A stretch of DNA of 64,000 nt from Betaproteobacteria bacterium (GCA_016868195.1 VGHQ01000003.1:85637-149636); one strand, 5' to 3'; counted from the first letter of the stretch, positions 27,442-36,449 are shown. Program-made: numbers and translations. The notes: a model not told the origin generated them from the sequence alone.

Positions 27442-28061
27442 CCAAAACGCTTTCACATTATCAGCTTAAAGCTTCTGTCTCATTTTTATCTAGACTTGAT
27501 AAAGATTGGGAAGGCTTAATAAAAAAAGTAGGCGCTTGTCATTTAAAACTATCCTCTGAGCTATCTCCTTACGAGTCACTATTAAAAACAATTGCGTATC
27601 AGCAATTAAATATTAAAGCGGCTGAAAACATATTTCAAAGATTCTTAGCTCAATTTAATGGTCGTTTTCCTAAGGCACACGAGCTTCTTGAAGTAGACTC
27701 ATCACTTATTCGTGAAAGTGGTTTTTCTCAAACAAAAACAGAAACTTTATACCGGATAGCTGAAGCTGCTATTAATAAAATTATTCCAGAGGAAAATGAA
27801 ATTATTCATTTAAGTGATAATGAAATTATTAAAAGACTAAGTTCAATAAAAGGTGTAGGTATTTGGACAGCACAGATGATACTTATATTTAATCTTGGTA
27901 GATTAGATGTTCTTCCTACGCATGATCTTGGTGTTCAAAAAGGGTATCAAGCTTTAAAAAAATTAGGCACTTTACCAAAGCCTAGAGAGCTATTGTTGAT
28001 CGGTGAAATATGGAAACCTTATCGGACCATTGCGACTTGGTATCTATGGCGTTCAAATTAA
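27435..28061 (+). CDS. DNA-3-methyladenine glycosylase (AlkA-like, HhH-GPD)
   Basis: Base-excision repair enzyme removing alkylated bases. The 208 aa protein has the helix-hairpin-helix IKGVGIWTAQMIL and the catalytic Asp in PTHDLGVQKGYQ, and KTIAYQQLNIKAAENIF matches the AlkA/MAG family N-terminal helix. It lacks the N-terminal TBP-like domain of E. coli AlkA, as in short bacterial MAG forms. A TTG start overlaps the SDR gene by seven bases, so they are probably coupled. Confidence 0.88.
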   Translation: MVTKTLSHYQLKASVSFLSRLDKDWEGLIKKVGACHLKLSSELSPYESLLKTIAYQQLNIKAAENIFQRFLAQFNGRFPKAHELLEVDSSLIRESGFSQTKTETLYRIAEAAINKIIPEENEIIHLSDNEIIKRLSSIKGVGIWTAQMILIFNLGRLDVLPTHDLGVQKGYQALKKLGTLPKPRELLLIGEIWKPYRTIATWYLWRSN

Positions 28062-28177
28062 TGTTAAATTCAAGTATTAAGTGAAATTCACATATATTAT
28101 TTATCTATTCTGAAATTAGGGTCTTATTAATAATTAGCACTATTTAATTAGCCATATATAGAATTTGAATGCCTCAT

Positions 28178-28210
28178 AAAAAAACCACTTAAAATATTAA
28201 TTGGTTTTTT
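28178..28210. terminator. Bidirectional A/T-flanked hairpin
   Basis: AAAAAACCA and TGGTTTTTT flank a 14-base loop region between convergent genes (AlkA-like and PepSY). It is G/C-poor, so probably a modest terminator. The rest of the 165-base gap holds nothing recognisable. Confidence 0.5.
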
Positions 28211-28226
28211 AAAATTCAAAAAAATT

Positions 28227-28544
28227 TTAATCTCGGTCTAGATTATCTTCTATTACTTGACCAGTTTCGGCATCACATTCAATCTCCCAATATTTGCCAT
28301 CAGATCCTTGAATGTCAATATCAAATATAGGCTTACCATCTTCTTTTTCCATTTCAATCTCAACAATAGCACCCGGATGTTTATTTAAAGCAGTTTTCAT
28401 ACATCCTGTCATCATTTGGTTATGTTTTTCTATATCACTTATAATTGGTCTGTCATCATGTTTGTAGGTTTTACCAAAAAATAAAACTGCGCCTACCAAT
28501 ACCGCAACAAGAATGGCTGCTGCTATAGCTAAATACTTTTTCAA
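28227..28544 (-). CDS. PepSY-domain protein with N-terminal membrane anchor
   Basis: A 105 aa protein. Residues about 4-24 are a membrane or signal segment (AIAAAILVAVLVGAVLFF). The rest is one PepSY repeat (KHPGAIVEIEMEKEDGKPIF, then WEIECDAETGQVIE). PepSY domains are thought to modulate proteases or bind at the envelope. Two cysteines are present (CMKTA, ECDAE). It lies 92 bases downstream of the SoxYZ-like carrier gene in the same direction and may belong with it. Confidence 0.8.
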   Translation of the reverse strand: MKKYLAIAAAILVAVLVGAVLFFGKTYKHDDRPIISDIEKHNQMMTGCMKTALNKHPGAIVEIEMEKEDGKPIFDIDIQGSDGKYWEIECDAETGQVIEDNLDRD

Positions 28545-28636
28545 AATTTTCTCCTTCGTAAAATATTTAGTAACAAATCAAAGACTAAATTAAAATTCAA
28601 CAAGCCTTAAATTAAAGGGCTTTGACTTGCATTAAA

Positions 28637-29398
28637 TCATTTGCCAATATATTGCTTACCTTGAGTATCTACTGCTAAAACTTGAAGATTACCCTTAATA
28701 TTAGGGGCGTCAAAAACAAAGAAAGGATTCTCAGCGGTACTTCCTCCACCAAACTCAGCACTCCAAATTTCTTTTTCCTGGTCCTTGACTACAACACTTG
28801 ATAAATACCACTCAGGCAAAATGAAAAGTCCTGTGTAATTACTCAAATTGGCCTGAAAACCATTATGCTGCGGATGTTTAATGAACACAGAGGCTCTTGT
28901 ATCAGTATTTAATACTTTCATAGTGCCTATTTCTTTTAAAACAGAGTCAGCATCATAAGTAACCCCTGCTGAACAACCACCTGCAGAGCGAATCGCTACT
29001 TGATTATAAAAAAACTTGCCTTCTTCATCTTCTGCTATAACATCTACATAACTATCTTGTTCCATACGAATATGTGTTTTAAATGTAAATGGAGCTACCT
29101 TAGGATACATAGTCAATGCAAGAGATCCAATACCAGGTAATTGATGTGGATTACCCTCTACAACTACTGAAATATTTTTATATTTTTTATTGGCTGTAAA
29201 TTTAAATGGGACTTGTGTACCATCAAGCGCTCTTTTCGCTACATCAAATGTAATGTCATCTGTTTTAGTTAAGACTTTACCTTTAAAGTACTTATCGACC
29301 ACCCCATCTAAAAGATTCGGCGTTTCAGCAGAAACTCCCAAAGCAAAAAAACTAGACACTAAAAAAATTGAAACCAATAGAATTATTTTTTTCATCAT
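28637..29398 (-). CDS. Quinoprotein-dehydrogenase-associated SoxYZ-like carrier (fused)
   Basis: A 253 aa periplasmic protein with a signal peptide ending near VSA (residues 22-24). The first part resembles SoxY and carries Cys142 in SAGGCSAG, where SoxY has its sulfur-carrying GGCGG tail. The second part (from about 160, MKVLNTDTRASVFIKHPQ) resembles SoxZ. This is the TIGR04557 arrangement known from PQQ-dehydrogenase-containing bacteria. No thiosulfate-oxidising sox genes are nearby, so a link to methanol oxidation (xoxF at 15.9 kb) is likelier than sulfur oxidation. That link is inference. Confidence 0.82.
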   Translation of the reverse strand: MMKKIILLVSIFLVSSFFALGVSAETPNLLDGVVDKYFKGKVLTKTDDITFDVAKRALDGTQVPFKFTANKKYKNISVVVEGNPHQLPGIGSLALTMYPKVAPFTFKTHIRMEQDSYVDVIAEDEEGKFFYNQVAIRSAGGCSAGVTYDADSVLKEIGTMKVLNTDTRASVFIKHPQHNGFQANLSNYTGLFILPEWYLSSVVVKDQEKEIWSAEFGGGSTAENPFFVFDAPNIKGNLQVLAVDTQGKQYIGK

Positions 29399-29474
29399 GC
29401 TACTCCCTTATTTTTTTAAGACTTTACAGTCTTTATCATGCGCCAGATGGCTTAAAAATACAAGGAAACTAGTC

Positions 29475-30677
29475 TTATTTTGATCGGTATTCAGGTTTAA
29501 TTAATTTAAGATGTATATCGCTAATGACCTTCTCTTTAAAGCCTCCTTCACAATAGGATAAGTAAAAATGCCACATGCGAATAAAAGCATCATCAAATCC
29601 TAGGGCTTTAACCTGCTTGAGGTTTCTAAAGAAACCTTCTCTCCACAATGCAAGCGTTTTTGCATAATGTTCGCCAATATCCTGAATGCTGAAGATTTTT
29701 AAATCAGATGATTTGGAAATACTATTTTGTAATGCTGTAATGGAAGGAATACAGCTACCAGGAAATATATATCGCTGAATAAAATCAACTGAGCGCTTCG
29801 ATTTCTCGTAACGTTGATCTGCAATGGTAATAGTTTGAATAAATGCGAGCCCATGTGGCTTTAATAATTGGCTACAGACATTAAAATAGATATCGTAATA
29901 CTGATAGCCTACAGCTTCTAACATTTCAATAGATACAAATTTGTCATATTGTCCTTTTAAATGCCGATAATCTGAAAATAAGACCGTAATCTTATGTGAC
30001 AATTTTAAATCCTTAATTTTCTGTTTTACGAACTTATATTGTTCTTTTGAAATAGTCGTTGTGGTGACCTTACATCCAAAATTTTGCGCAGCGTAAATTG
30101 CAAACCCTCCCCAGCCAGAACCAATTTCAATGATATGGTCTTGAGAAGTAAGTTCTAATCCTTGGCAAATAGTCTCTAATTTATGGATAGATCCCTTATA
30201 GAGTGAATCATGAGGGCTTCTAAAAACTGCAGATGAATACATCATGGTTGAATCTAAAAATAATGAAAAAAAGTCATTCCCCAAATCGTAATGCTTGGAA
30301 ATATTGACCTGACTTCCTTTGACTGAATTTTGGTTTAGATAATGGAGAAATTTGAGGAGTGGCTTTAAAAAAAGATTAAATACGCCTTCTAATCGATCCA
30401 TCATATTTTGATTGATGGCCATGATACGAATTAGCTTTGTTAAATCGCTGACAGTCCAAAACTTTTGCATGAATGCTTCACTTACACCAATCGAACCACC
30501 AAAAGCCAAGGCTCCATAAAATCTTGGATCATGAATTGTTAATGTAATATTTAATTTTCCTTTTTTTCCAAATGAAAATTTTTCAGGTCCTTCTATAATA
30601 GCAATATGACCTATTTTAATTTTTCTTAATTGATTAAAAATAAGTGCTCTAGCAAGTCGGTGTAAAATATTTTTCAT
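29475..30677 (-). CDS. cfa: Cyclopropane-fatty-acyl-phospholipid synthase family protein
   Basis: A 400 aa SAM-dependent enzyme acting on unsaturated acyl chains of membrane lipids. It has the family signature KHYDLGNDFFSLFLDSTMMY, the SAM-binding IEIGSGWGGFAIYAA and the late YIFPGSCIPS segment, with near-normal length for bacterial Cfa. It is the last gene of the eight-gene operon starting at 36449, six bases after the DUF1365 gene. It may make cyclopropane or, with its neighbours, methylated fatty acids. Confidence 0.9.
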   Translation of the reverse strand: MKNILHRLARALIFNQLRKIKIGHIAIIEGPEKFSFGKKGKLNITLTIHDPRFYGALAFGGSIGVSEAFMQKFWTVSDLTKLIRIMAINQNMMDRLEGVFNLFLKPLLKFLHYLNQNSVKGSQVNISKHYDLGNDFFSLFLDSTMMYSSAVFRSPHDSLYKGSIHKLETICQGLELTSQDHIIEIGSGWGGFAIYAAQNFGCKVTTTTISKEQYKFVKQKIKDLKLSHKITVLFSDYRHLKGQYDKFVSIEMLEAVGYQYYDIYFNVCSQLLKPHGLAFIQTITIADQRYEKSKRSVDFIQRYIFPGSCIPSITALQNSISKSSDLKIFSIQDIGEHYAKTLALWREGFFRNLKQVKALGFDDAFIRMWHFYLSYCEGGFKEKVISDIHLKLIKPEYRSK

Positions 30678-30683
30678 AAGATA

Positions 30684-31415
30684 TTAAGGGTGAGAAAAAA
30701 AAGGGATCCGTTTAAATTTTAAACGTAAAGCATTCCAATAAATAGCCATAATGTTTTTAAACGTTTCTGGTGGAAAGCTTAAGAGCAAATAATTAAGCGA
30801 TTGATTATTTAAAGGCTTTCTATAAAGCCTCATCGATGCATTAAAAATAAACTCTTTTTTATGTATATTATTCATAGATACTATAATTTCCTGTCCTGGC
30901 TCATTAAATGACCATTCATATTGGACATCCATAGGCATAAAGGGTGATACATGAAAATTCTTTTGAAACTGAAAGTATTTCATTGCTTGCTTTAATCCTC
31001 GGCAATCATGAACATATGCGTGATTTTCATTCCATGGTGTATTGGTAATATGCGACACAATGACTTCTAATTTATTTTTTAAATTAAAACAATAATAAAA
31101 ACTCACAGGATTAAAACAATAGCCAAAATATCGAGGACTTGTTAAAACAAATATTTTTCCTTGATGCTTAAAATGAAGCTTTTTTTTAATTTCATCTTGT
31201 ATTGATTTTTTTAAGCTATTTTTTGAATAGCCAAAATAGTCTGATCTTAAAAAACACCCCAAATTAAAACGGTTATAACTCCAAAATAGTTTATTTGAAA
31301 ATGTTTTCACTAAATCATCAAGATCAAGATATAACATATGAACGCGATATTGAAATGAATGCTTACTCGGTTTTACCCTTGTGTGTTTTAAAATACCTTC
31401 GTAGATTGCTTGCAT
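30684..31415 (-). CDS. DUF1365 family protein
   Basis: A 243 aa protein with the DUF1365 features IYEGILKHTRVKPSKHSFQYRV shortened at the N-terminus, TSPRYFGYCFNPVSFYYCF in the middle and an NENHAYVHDCRGLKQ segment. The function is not established. The family is nearly always found between an FAD-dependent oxidoreductase and a CFA synthase, as here. Its ATG overlaps the upstream stop by one base. Confidence 0.88.
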   Translation of the reverse strand: MQAIYEGILKHTRVKPSKHSFQYRVHMLYLDLDDLVKTFSNKLFWSYNRFNLGCFLRSDYFGYSKNSLKKSIQDEIKKKLHFKHQGKIFVLTSPRYFGYCFNPVSFYYCFNLKNKLEVIVSHITNTPWNENHAYVHDCRGLKQAMKYFQFQKNFHVSPFMPMDVQYEWSFNEPGQEIIVSMNNIHKKEFIFNASMRLYRKPLNNQSLNYLLLSFPPETFKNIMAIYWNALRLKFKRIPFFSHP

Positions 31416-32662
31416 TAGTGAAATCCATGCAAAGTATTGAATTGTTGAATGGCGTCAAGTGCACTTTTAACCCCGTCTTCATGAAAGCCATTGCCCCAAT
31501 ATGCTCCAGCAAATGAAGTTCGATTTACGCCTGAAATTAAATGGTGCCTAGATTGCGCCTCAATACTTCGTAAACTATATTGTGGGTGAGCATAAGAAAG
31601 TATTTTAATAATTTTCTTTTTGTTGATTTTTTGCAATGGGTTTAATGTCACTAAAAGAGGTACTTTCGTTTTTAAATTCTGTAATATATTCATATTATAA
31701 GTTAGAGATGCTGGTGAGTTGGGGTTATCACTAATGTGATAATTCCATGCTGCCCAAGCAAGTTTTCTTTTGGGCATAAACTGATCATCATAATGTAAGA
31801 TCACTTCATTATCTGTATATGGAATCGCTTTTAAAATATTTTTTTCATGGAAGCTAGGACTTTTGATTAATTTCAAAGCTTCATCACTGTGGCAAGCAAA
31901 AAATACCCAGTCAAATTTTTCTATGCGATCTTTATGATGAATAGCAATATGATCCTTTTTTCTTTCTACATATTTTATGTTCTGATTAATTTTGATTTTT
32001 TTTCTAAAAGGTTCGATCATTTTATTAACATAGTTAATTGAGCCCCCGGAGATTGTTAACCATTGCGGTCTATCATTGATATTTAACATGCCATGATTAT
32101 TAAAAAACTGTATAAAAAATTTAGCAGGAAATTGCATCATCGTTTTAATGTGAGATGACCAAATTGCTGAGCCCATCGGCAAAATATAATATTTCTTAAA
32201 AAAATCCGAGTAGCCTTCTCGTTTCAGATAATCACCTAAACTAATCTCTTCATCACCACTTAATAAGATGATTGAAGACTTATTAAATTGAAGAATCTCT
32301 CCAATCATTTTATAAAAGCTAGGATTAATGAAATTCTTTCTTTGCGCAAATAGTGCATTGAGGCTTGTACCGTTATATTCAAAATCTTTTTGGCTGTCTT
32401 TGACACTAAAACTCATGGTACTATTTTCATAGGGCACTTTAAGTTCATGTAATAGCTTTAAAAAATTAGGGTATGTTTTTTTGTTAAATACAATAAACCC
32501 CGTGTCTACACTCACTTTTTGATTGAATACATCAATGTGATGCGTATGTGAGTGACCCCCAATACGATCATTAGATTCAAAAAGTGCAATCTGATGATGG
32601 GGGTTTAAATAATACGCAAGGGTATTGCCAGAGATGCCTGAGCCTATGATTGCAATCTTCAT
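31415..32662 (-). CDS. FAD-dependent amine-oxidase-like oxidoreductase
   Basis: A 415 aa flavoprotein with the dinucleotide-binding motif IIGSGISGNTLAYYL at the N-terminus, the GG-doublet IGGHSHTH and the C-terminal FAD motif FAGAYWGNGFHEDGVKSAL. It belongs to the group that accompanies DUF1365 and CFA synthase. The chemistry is likely oxidation or desaturation of a lipid acyl chain. The methylated furan fatty acid pathway of Rhodobacter offers a precedent, but orthology is not shown. Confidence 0.85.
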   Translation of the reverse strand: MKIAIIGSGISGNTLAYYLNPHHQIALFESNDRIGGHSHTHHIDVFNQKVSVDTGFIVFNKKTYPNFLKLLHELKVPYENSTMSFSVKDSQKDFEYNGTSLNALFAQRKNFINPSFYKMIGEILQFNKSSIILLSGDEEISLGDYLKREGYSDFFKKYYILPMGSAIWSSHIKTMMQFPAKFFIQFFNNHGMLNINDRPQWLTISGGSINYVNKMIEPFRKKIKINQNIKYVERKKDHIAIHHKDRIEKFDWVFFACHSDEALKLIKSPSFHEKNILKAIPYTDNEVILHYDDQFMPKRKLAWAAWNYHISDNPNSPASLTYNMNILQNLKTKVPLLVTLNPLQKINKKKIIKILSYAHPQYSLRSIEAQSRHHLISGVNRTSFAGAYWGNGFHEDGVKSALDAIQQFNTLHGFH

Positions 32663-32664
32663 GG

Positions 32665-33606
32665 CTAGCGATGATGATGTTCTATTTTTTTAGATTCGCG
32701 AATATTTTCAGAAACAGTACGTATATCCCAAACAATTCCAATCATTGCCAAAAATTTTAGAACATAATAAGTGAGATCAATTTCCCACCAATAAAATCCT
32801 TGTCTTGCTGATCCAGGGTAATGATGATGATTGTTATGCCAACCCTCTCCAAACGTCAGAATTGCAATAATAAAATTATTACGACTTGTATCCTTAGTTT
32901 CATAACGTTTCTTTCCCCATTGATGTGCAACTGAATTGACTAGGAAGGTGGCGTGATAAAGCATAACTGTTGAAACTGAAAACCCCCATATCAATAACTG
33001 AAAACCATTTGTGTTGAGTTGTGGTTCATATTGATTCAAATAATACCCCACTAAAAATAGGGCAATAGATAATGCTAATGGCATGAGAAGATCGAATCGA
33101 TCTATGATGCGCAATTCAGGAAATCTAATTAATTCACGTACAAATTTTGTATTAGTCACAAAATTAGACTTGGTCAAGAACCAACCCATATGACTCCAAA
33201 AAAATCCATGCTCTTGAGGTGAGTGTTTATCTTCTGGCGTATCGGAATGTATATGATGACCTCGATGGTGCGCTGCCCACCAAAGAGGGCCTCTTTGCAC
33301 TGCAGTAGCTCCAATCATCGCAAATAAAAATTGGACAAATCTCGAGGTTCTAAACGTTTTATGAGAAAAATAACGATGATAAAAGCCTGTAATAGCAAAC
33401 ATGCGAATAGCAAAAAGAGTGATACATACCGTAAAAGCTGTCCGACTAAACCCAACAATCAAGATGAAAAAACAAGATAAATGAAGAAGGATAAAAGGAA
33501 TGACTCGCATCCAATCAATTTCCTTACCAGAAGTAATAGAGGCATACTTTTCCTCAAGAAAAGAATTATCAAACCAAAAGAATAATTTTTTAAATAATGT
33601 ATTCAT
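32665..33606 (-). CDS. Acyl-CoA/acyl-lipid delta-9-type fatty acid desaturase
   Basis: A 313 aa di-iron membrane desaturase. The three His boxes are intact: HRYFSH, HRGHH (AAHHRGHH) and HNNHHHYP. Hydrophobic pairs flank the boxes. It would introduce a double bond into saturated acyl chains using oxygen, giving substrate for the CFA-type methyltransferases in the same operon. It is two bases from each flanking gene. Confidence 0.92.
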   Translation of the reverse strand: MNTLFKKLFFWFDNSFLEEKYASITSGKEIDWMRVIPFILLHLSCFFILIVGFSRTAFTVCITLFAIRMFAITGFYHRYFSHKTFRTSRFVQFLFAMIGATAVQRGPLWWAAHHRGHHIHSDTPEDKHSPQEHGFFWSHMGWFLTKSNFVTNTKFVRELIRFPELRIIDRFDLLMPLALSIALFLVGYYLNQYEPQLNTNGFQLLIWGFSVSTVMLYHATFLVNSVAHQWGKKRYETKDTSRNNFIIAILTFGEGWHNNHHHYPGSARQGFYWWEIDLTYYVLKFLAMIGIVWDIRTVSENIRESKKIEHHHR

Positions 33607-33608
33607 GA

Positions 33609-34130
33609 TTAATTTGAATGCTCAATCCAACGTATTTTTTTAATATCATAGCCATCGGTTTCAATTTTTTTCACTAATTGCTCTAAAGTCTTCTGCTCTA
33701 TCTTTTTTTCACGCGACATAATCCAGACATAATCACGGTCATCTCTGGCAATAATTGTATTTTGGTAAGCTTCGTCTAAGTAAACAATTTTATATTGCGC
33801 TTTAATTGGCCATATAAATTGCATACCCCATAATGCGTTACCTGAATCTTTTACAACAAATCCTTTGGGTTTATATGTCTTTAGGGGACCCGTGAGAGTT
33901 CCTTCATTAAAAGTGAAAGTGGTGCTAATAGTGCCATCCTGATTTAATTCATAAGACTCAATGGCATTAAATGCATTCTTCTCAATAAATGTTGGTATGT
34001 GTCCGATGACATACCAGGGGCCCATAAATTTTTGCAAATTAACTTCAGAAACAGTTTTAATCGGTGGCTGCGTCATACATCCATTCATTAATAAAAAAAA
34101 AGCTGTGAGTAAATAATATTTAAATCGCAT
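33609..34130 (-). CDS. blc: Outer-membrane lipocalin lipoprotein (Blc-like)
   Basis: A 173 aa protein with a lipoprotein signal (lipobox LMNGC, Cys18), then the lipocalin signature KFMGPWYVIGHIP and the conserved YVWIMSREK strand near the C-terminus. Bacterial lipocalins bind lysophospholipids or fatty acids at the outer membrane. It fits the lipid-remodelling operon in which it lies (one base from the DUF1295 gene). Confidence 0.9.
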   Translation of the reverse strand: MRFKYYLLTAFFLLMNGCMTQPPIKTVSEVNLQKFMGPWYVIGHIPTFIEKNAFNAIESYELNQDGTISTTFTFNEGTLTGPLKTYKPKGFVVKDSGNALWGMQFIWPIKAQYKIVYLDEAYQNTIIARDDRDYVWIMSREKKIEQKTLEQLVKKIETDGYDIKKIRWIEHSN

Positions 34131-34131
34131 A

Positions 34132-34908
34132 TTATATTTTCCAAAAGCGAGGAATAATTGTATTCACTTTTTTCTGATAATCATCATAATCATTAAATTT
34201 TTTATTGAGATTAGCCTCAAGAAGTGTCACGCCTGAAAATCTTAATATTAAAAAAGTCATAAGTAGCGGCGCTATCAAATTAAAATGAATCCCAGTCACA
34301 AGGGTAGTGATAAAAAAGCCCCACCACACTAAAATTTCTCCGAAATAATTAGGATGGCGACTTAATTTCCATAGTCCTGATTGTAAAAGTTTTCCACGAT
34401 TTTTAATGTCATTCTTAAATTGTATCAATTGATAATCTGCAATTGATTCGTAAATAATTCCAAAGAGAGTGACTAAAATTCCTATGTAATCTAACCAAGT
34501 GAGTGGATGATCATTTTTTATAGCTATAAAAAGAATTGAACCTACGACCCATGCAAGAATGGATTGTAAACCAAAAATAATATATAAACTTTTAAATCTA
34601 AAATTAGGTTCATTATTTTGTCTAATTTTTAAATAACGAGCATCTTCTGATTTGCCCCAATTTCTTATTGCAAGATAAACCGAAAGACGTAAGCCCCATA
34701 ATAAAACTAAAAAAAGAATCAGGGTAGCCCTTAATGATGGTGTAAACGCAGTAAAAAAATAAAGTGTATTGAGTACAAAAAATAAACTCCACATAATATC
34801 GACATGTGTCACATTGTTTTTTTTAAGGCTTAATAACCAGCCTCCGAAAGCAAACAATAAATTAATCAATAAAGCATGCAAAAATATCACGTGCGGAATC
34901 CATCCCAT
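34132..34908 (-). CDS. DUF1295 (steroid 5-alpha-reductase-like) membrane protein
   Basis: A 258 aa protein with around six membrane helices. The family motif LWKLSRHPNYFGEILVWWG is visible near residue 180 and is the expected cofactor/active region of the 5-alpha-reductase C-terminal fold. Probably reduces a double bond in a lipid. It overlaps the upstream DUF2878 gene by 22 bases, indicating tight coupling. Confidence 0.88.
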   Translation of the reverse strand: MGWIPHVIFLHALLINLLFAFGGWLLSLKKNNVTHVDIMWSLFFVLNTLYFFTAFTPSLRATLILFLVLLWGLRLSVYLAIRNWGKSEDARYLKIRQNNEPNFRFKSLYIIFGLQSILAWVVGSILFIAIKNDHPLTWLDYIGILVTLFGIIYESIADYQLIQFKNDIKNRGKLLQSGLWKLSRHPNYFGEILVWWGFFITTLVTGIHFNLIAPLLMTFLILRFSGVTLLEANLNKKFNDYDDYQKKVNTIIPRFWKI

Positions 34909-35393
34909 CTTTTAGCCATCAATAGAGATAGCGGTGTTAATAAAGCCCATCCTAATCCCAGTGCAATAAGCGCATAAGGCGTCATTAATTGAATTGCATT
35001 CAATTTTTCGGCCGCGATATATGCTAAAGGACCACCTATGAGGCCAAATAAAACTGGAAGCAACTTATAATATTTTAACCAACTTAAGGACACGTTCAAG
35101 GTACTCGCAAATAAACCCCATAAAGCCACAATCCAAATCGGGACAATAGATGGTGAAAATTGGCTTTTATACTCAATGAATCCAAAAGCTAATAAGCATT
35201 GATCAAATAAAGGTCCAAAAACCATCACAAACAGAATTAACATAAACGCTTCTTTTTTATAGCGCGCCTGAAAGACATGAATCATTATGATTAAAGCGAC
35301 AGCTATCATCGATGGAAGCAATTTTTGATGAGCCGCTCCCCAAATCGCAATAAACCAGCCTAACTGAAAAAGTGCAAAATTAATGAGTTTCAT
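34887..35393 (-). CDS. DUF2878 integral membrane protein
   Basis: A 168 aa hydrophobic protein with about five membrane segments, including a DUF2878-like GLIGGPLAYIAAEKLNAI stretch. No catalytic motif is recognised. It starts directly after the CFA-like gene with no gap and overlaps the DUF1295 gene. Family members occur with this same neighbourhood in other proteobacteria, so a joint function is likely but undescribed to my knowledge. Confidence 0.8.
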   Translation of the reverse strand: MKLINFALFQLGWFIAIWGAAHQKLLPSMIAVALIIMIHVFQARYKKEAFMLILFVMVFGPLFDQCLLAFGFIEYKSQFSPSIVPIWIVALWGLFASTLNVSLSWLKYYKLLPVLFGLIGGPLAYIAAEKLNAIQLMTPYALIALGLGWALLTPLSLLMAKRWDGFRT

Positions 35394-36449
35394 TTATTTT
35401 TTTGGTTTCTCAAATTGATAGTGTGTCACCCACCACTCTTGGCCATTTTGATAACCAAATAATTCGGCACAGGCCATATAAAAAATTCGCCAACGATTAA
35501 ACCATTGCGTTGCATTTTTATTGCCATAAGTTTTTTGAAGGATAGGGTAAATATCAAGTCTTGCTTGATCCATATTTTCAAGCCAAGCATTTGCCGTTTT
35601 TTCATAGTGCGTTCCATCCCAGCACCATTTCTCTCTTAGCTTTAGATGTTCTTGAAAATATAATGGCAAATCATCGCTTGGCATCATACCACCTGAAAAG
35701 AAAAACTTACTCATCCAATCCTCTTCATCTTTTACTTCAAATGCATAGGGCGTATGTTGATGCACAAAAATATGCATAAAGAATTTCCCGCCTAGCTTTA
35801 ACCATTCATAAAGCATACGATAAAGTTTTCGATGATTGCGCATATGCTCAAACATTTCAATCGAAACAATACGATCAAAACTTTTAGGTATTTTAAAATT
35901 TTTAGGGTTAAACCGATTCATGTCGCACGTGATGACATGAATATTTTTAAGCTCTCTTTTTTTGGCTTCACCTTCAATAAAAATTCTCTGGGAGTTTGAA
36001 TTAGATACCGCAAAGATTCGACTCTTTGGGTATTGTTGAGCCATAAAAAGAGTTAGTGAACCCCATCCACAACCTAATTCAAGAATCGTCTGGCCATTTT
36101 TTAAATCTGCATGAACTGCACTAATCTTGAGCGCATTCCATTCTGCATCGTCTAGATTTTTTGTATTTTGATCCCAGTAGCAACTACTGTATTTTTTATG
36201 TTTACCCAAGCAAAAATCAAAAAAAGTAGATGGCACTTCATAGTGTTGTTTGTTTGCAAGGTGCGGGACTAATGCAATGGGTGATTGATCCATGCTCTCA
36301 AAAAAATCACTTTTTAGGGCTTGTGATTTTTCTGCATTTTTGTGACTAATTTCTTCAAGACGTTTTTTTAAAAGCTGTCTAATACCAAAACGAATAAGCG
36401 CGTCTGGAAGATAGCCTTTTTCTGCAAGTGATAAAGCTTGTTTTAGCAT
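35394..36449 (-). CDS. CFA-synthase-family methyltransferase, coclaurine N-methyltransferase-like group
   Basis: A 351 aa SAM-dependent methyltransferase, distinct from the 400 aa Cfa at the other end of the operon. It has the start motif KQHYEVPSTFFDFCLGK, YSSCYW, and the SAM site ILELGCGWGSLTLFMA, then IVSIEMFEHMRNH. It lacks the N-terminal region of E. coli Cfa. The sequence type resembles the CFA-related group that includes plant coclaurine N-methyltransferases. First gene of the operon. Its substrate is unknown. Confidence 0.88.
   Translation of the reverse strand: MLKQALSLAEKGYLPDALIRFGIRQLLKKRLEEISHKNAEKSQALKSDFFESMDQSPIALVPHLANKQHYEVPSTFFDFCLGKHKKYSSCYWDQNTKNLDDAEWNALKISAVHADLKNGQTILELGCGWGSLTLFMAQQYPKSRIFAVSNSNSQRIFIEGEAKKRELKNIHVITCDMNRFNPKNFKIPKSFDRIVSIEMFEHMRNHRKLYRMLYEWLKLGGKFFMHIFVHQHTPYAFEVKDEEDWMSKFFFSGGMMPSDDLPLYFQEHLKLREKWCWDGTHYEKTANAWLENMDQARLDIYPILQKTYGNKNATQWFNRWRIFYMACAELFGYQNGQEWWVTHYQFEKPKK

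Noticed and set aside
29418..29433. AAGACT-TTAC-AGTCTT hairpin between the SoxYZ-like gene and cfa
   Set aside because: In the direction of neighbouring transcription it is followed by A residues rather than T, so I did not call a terminator; too short to call an operator.
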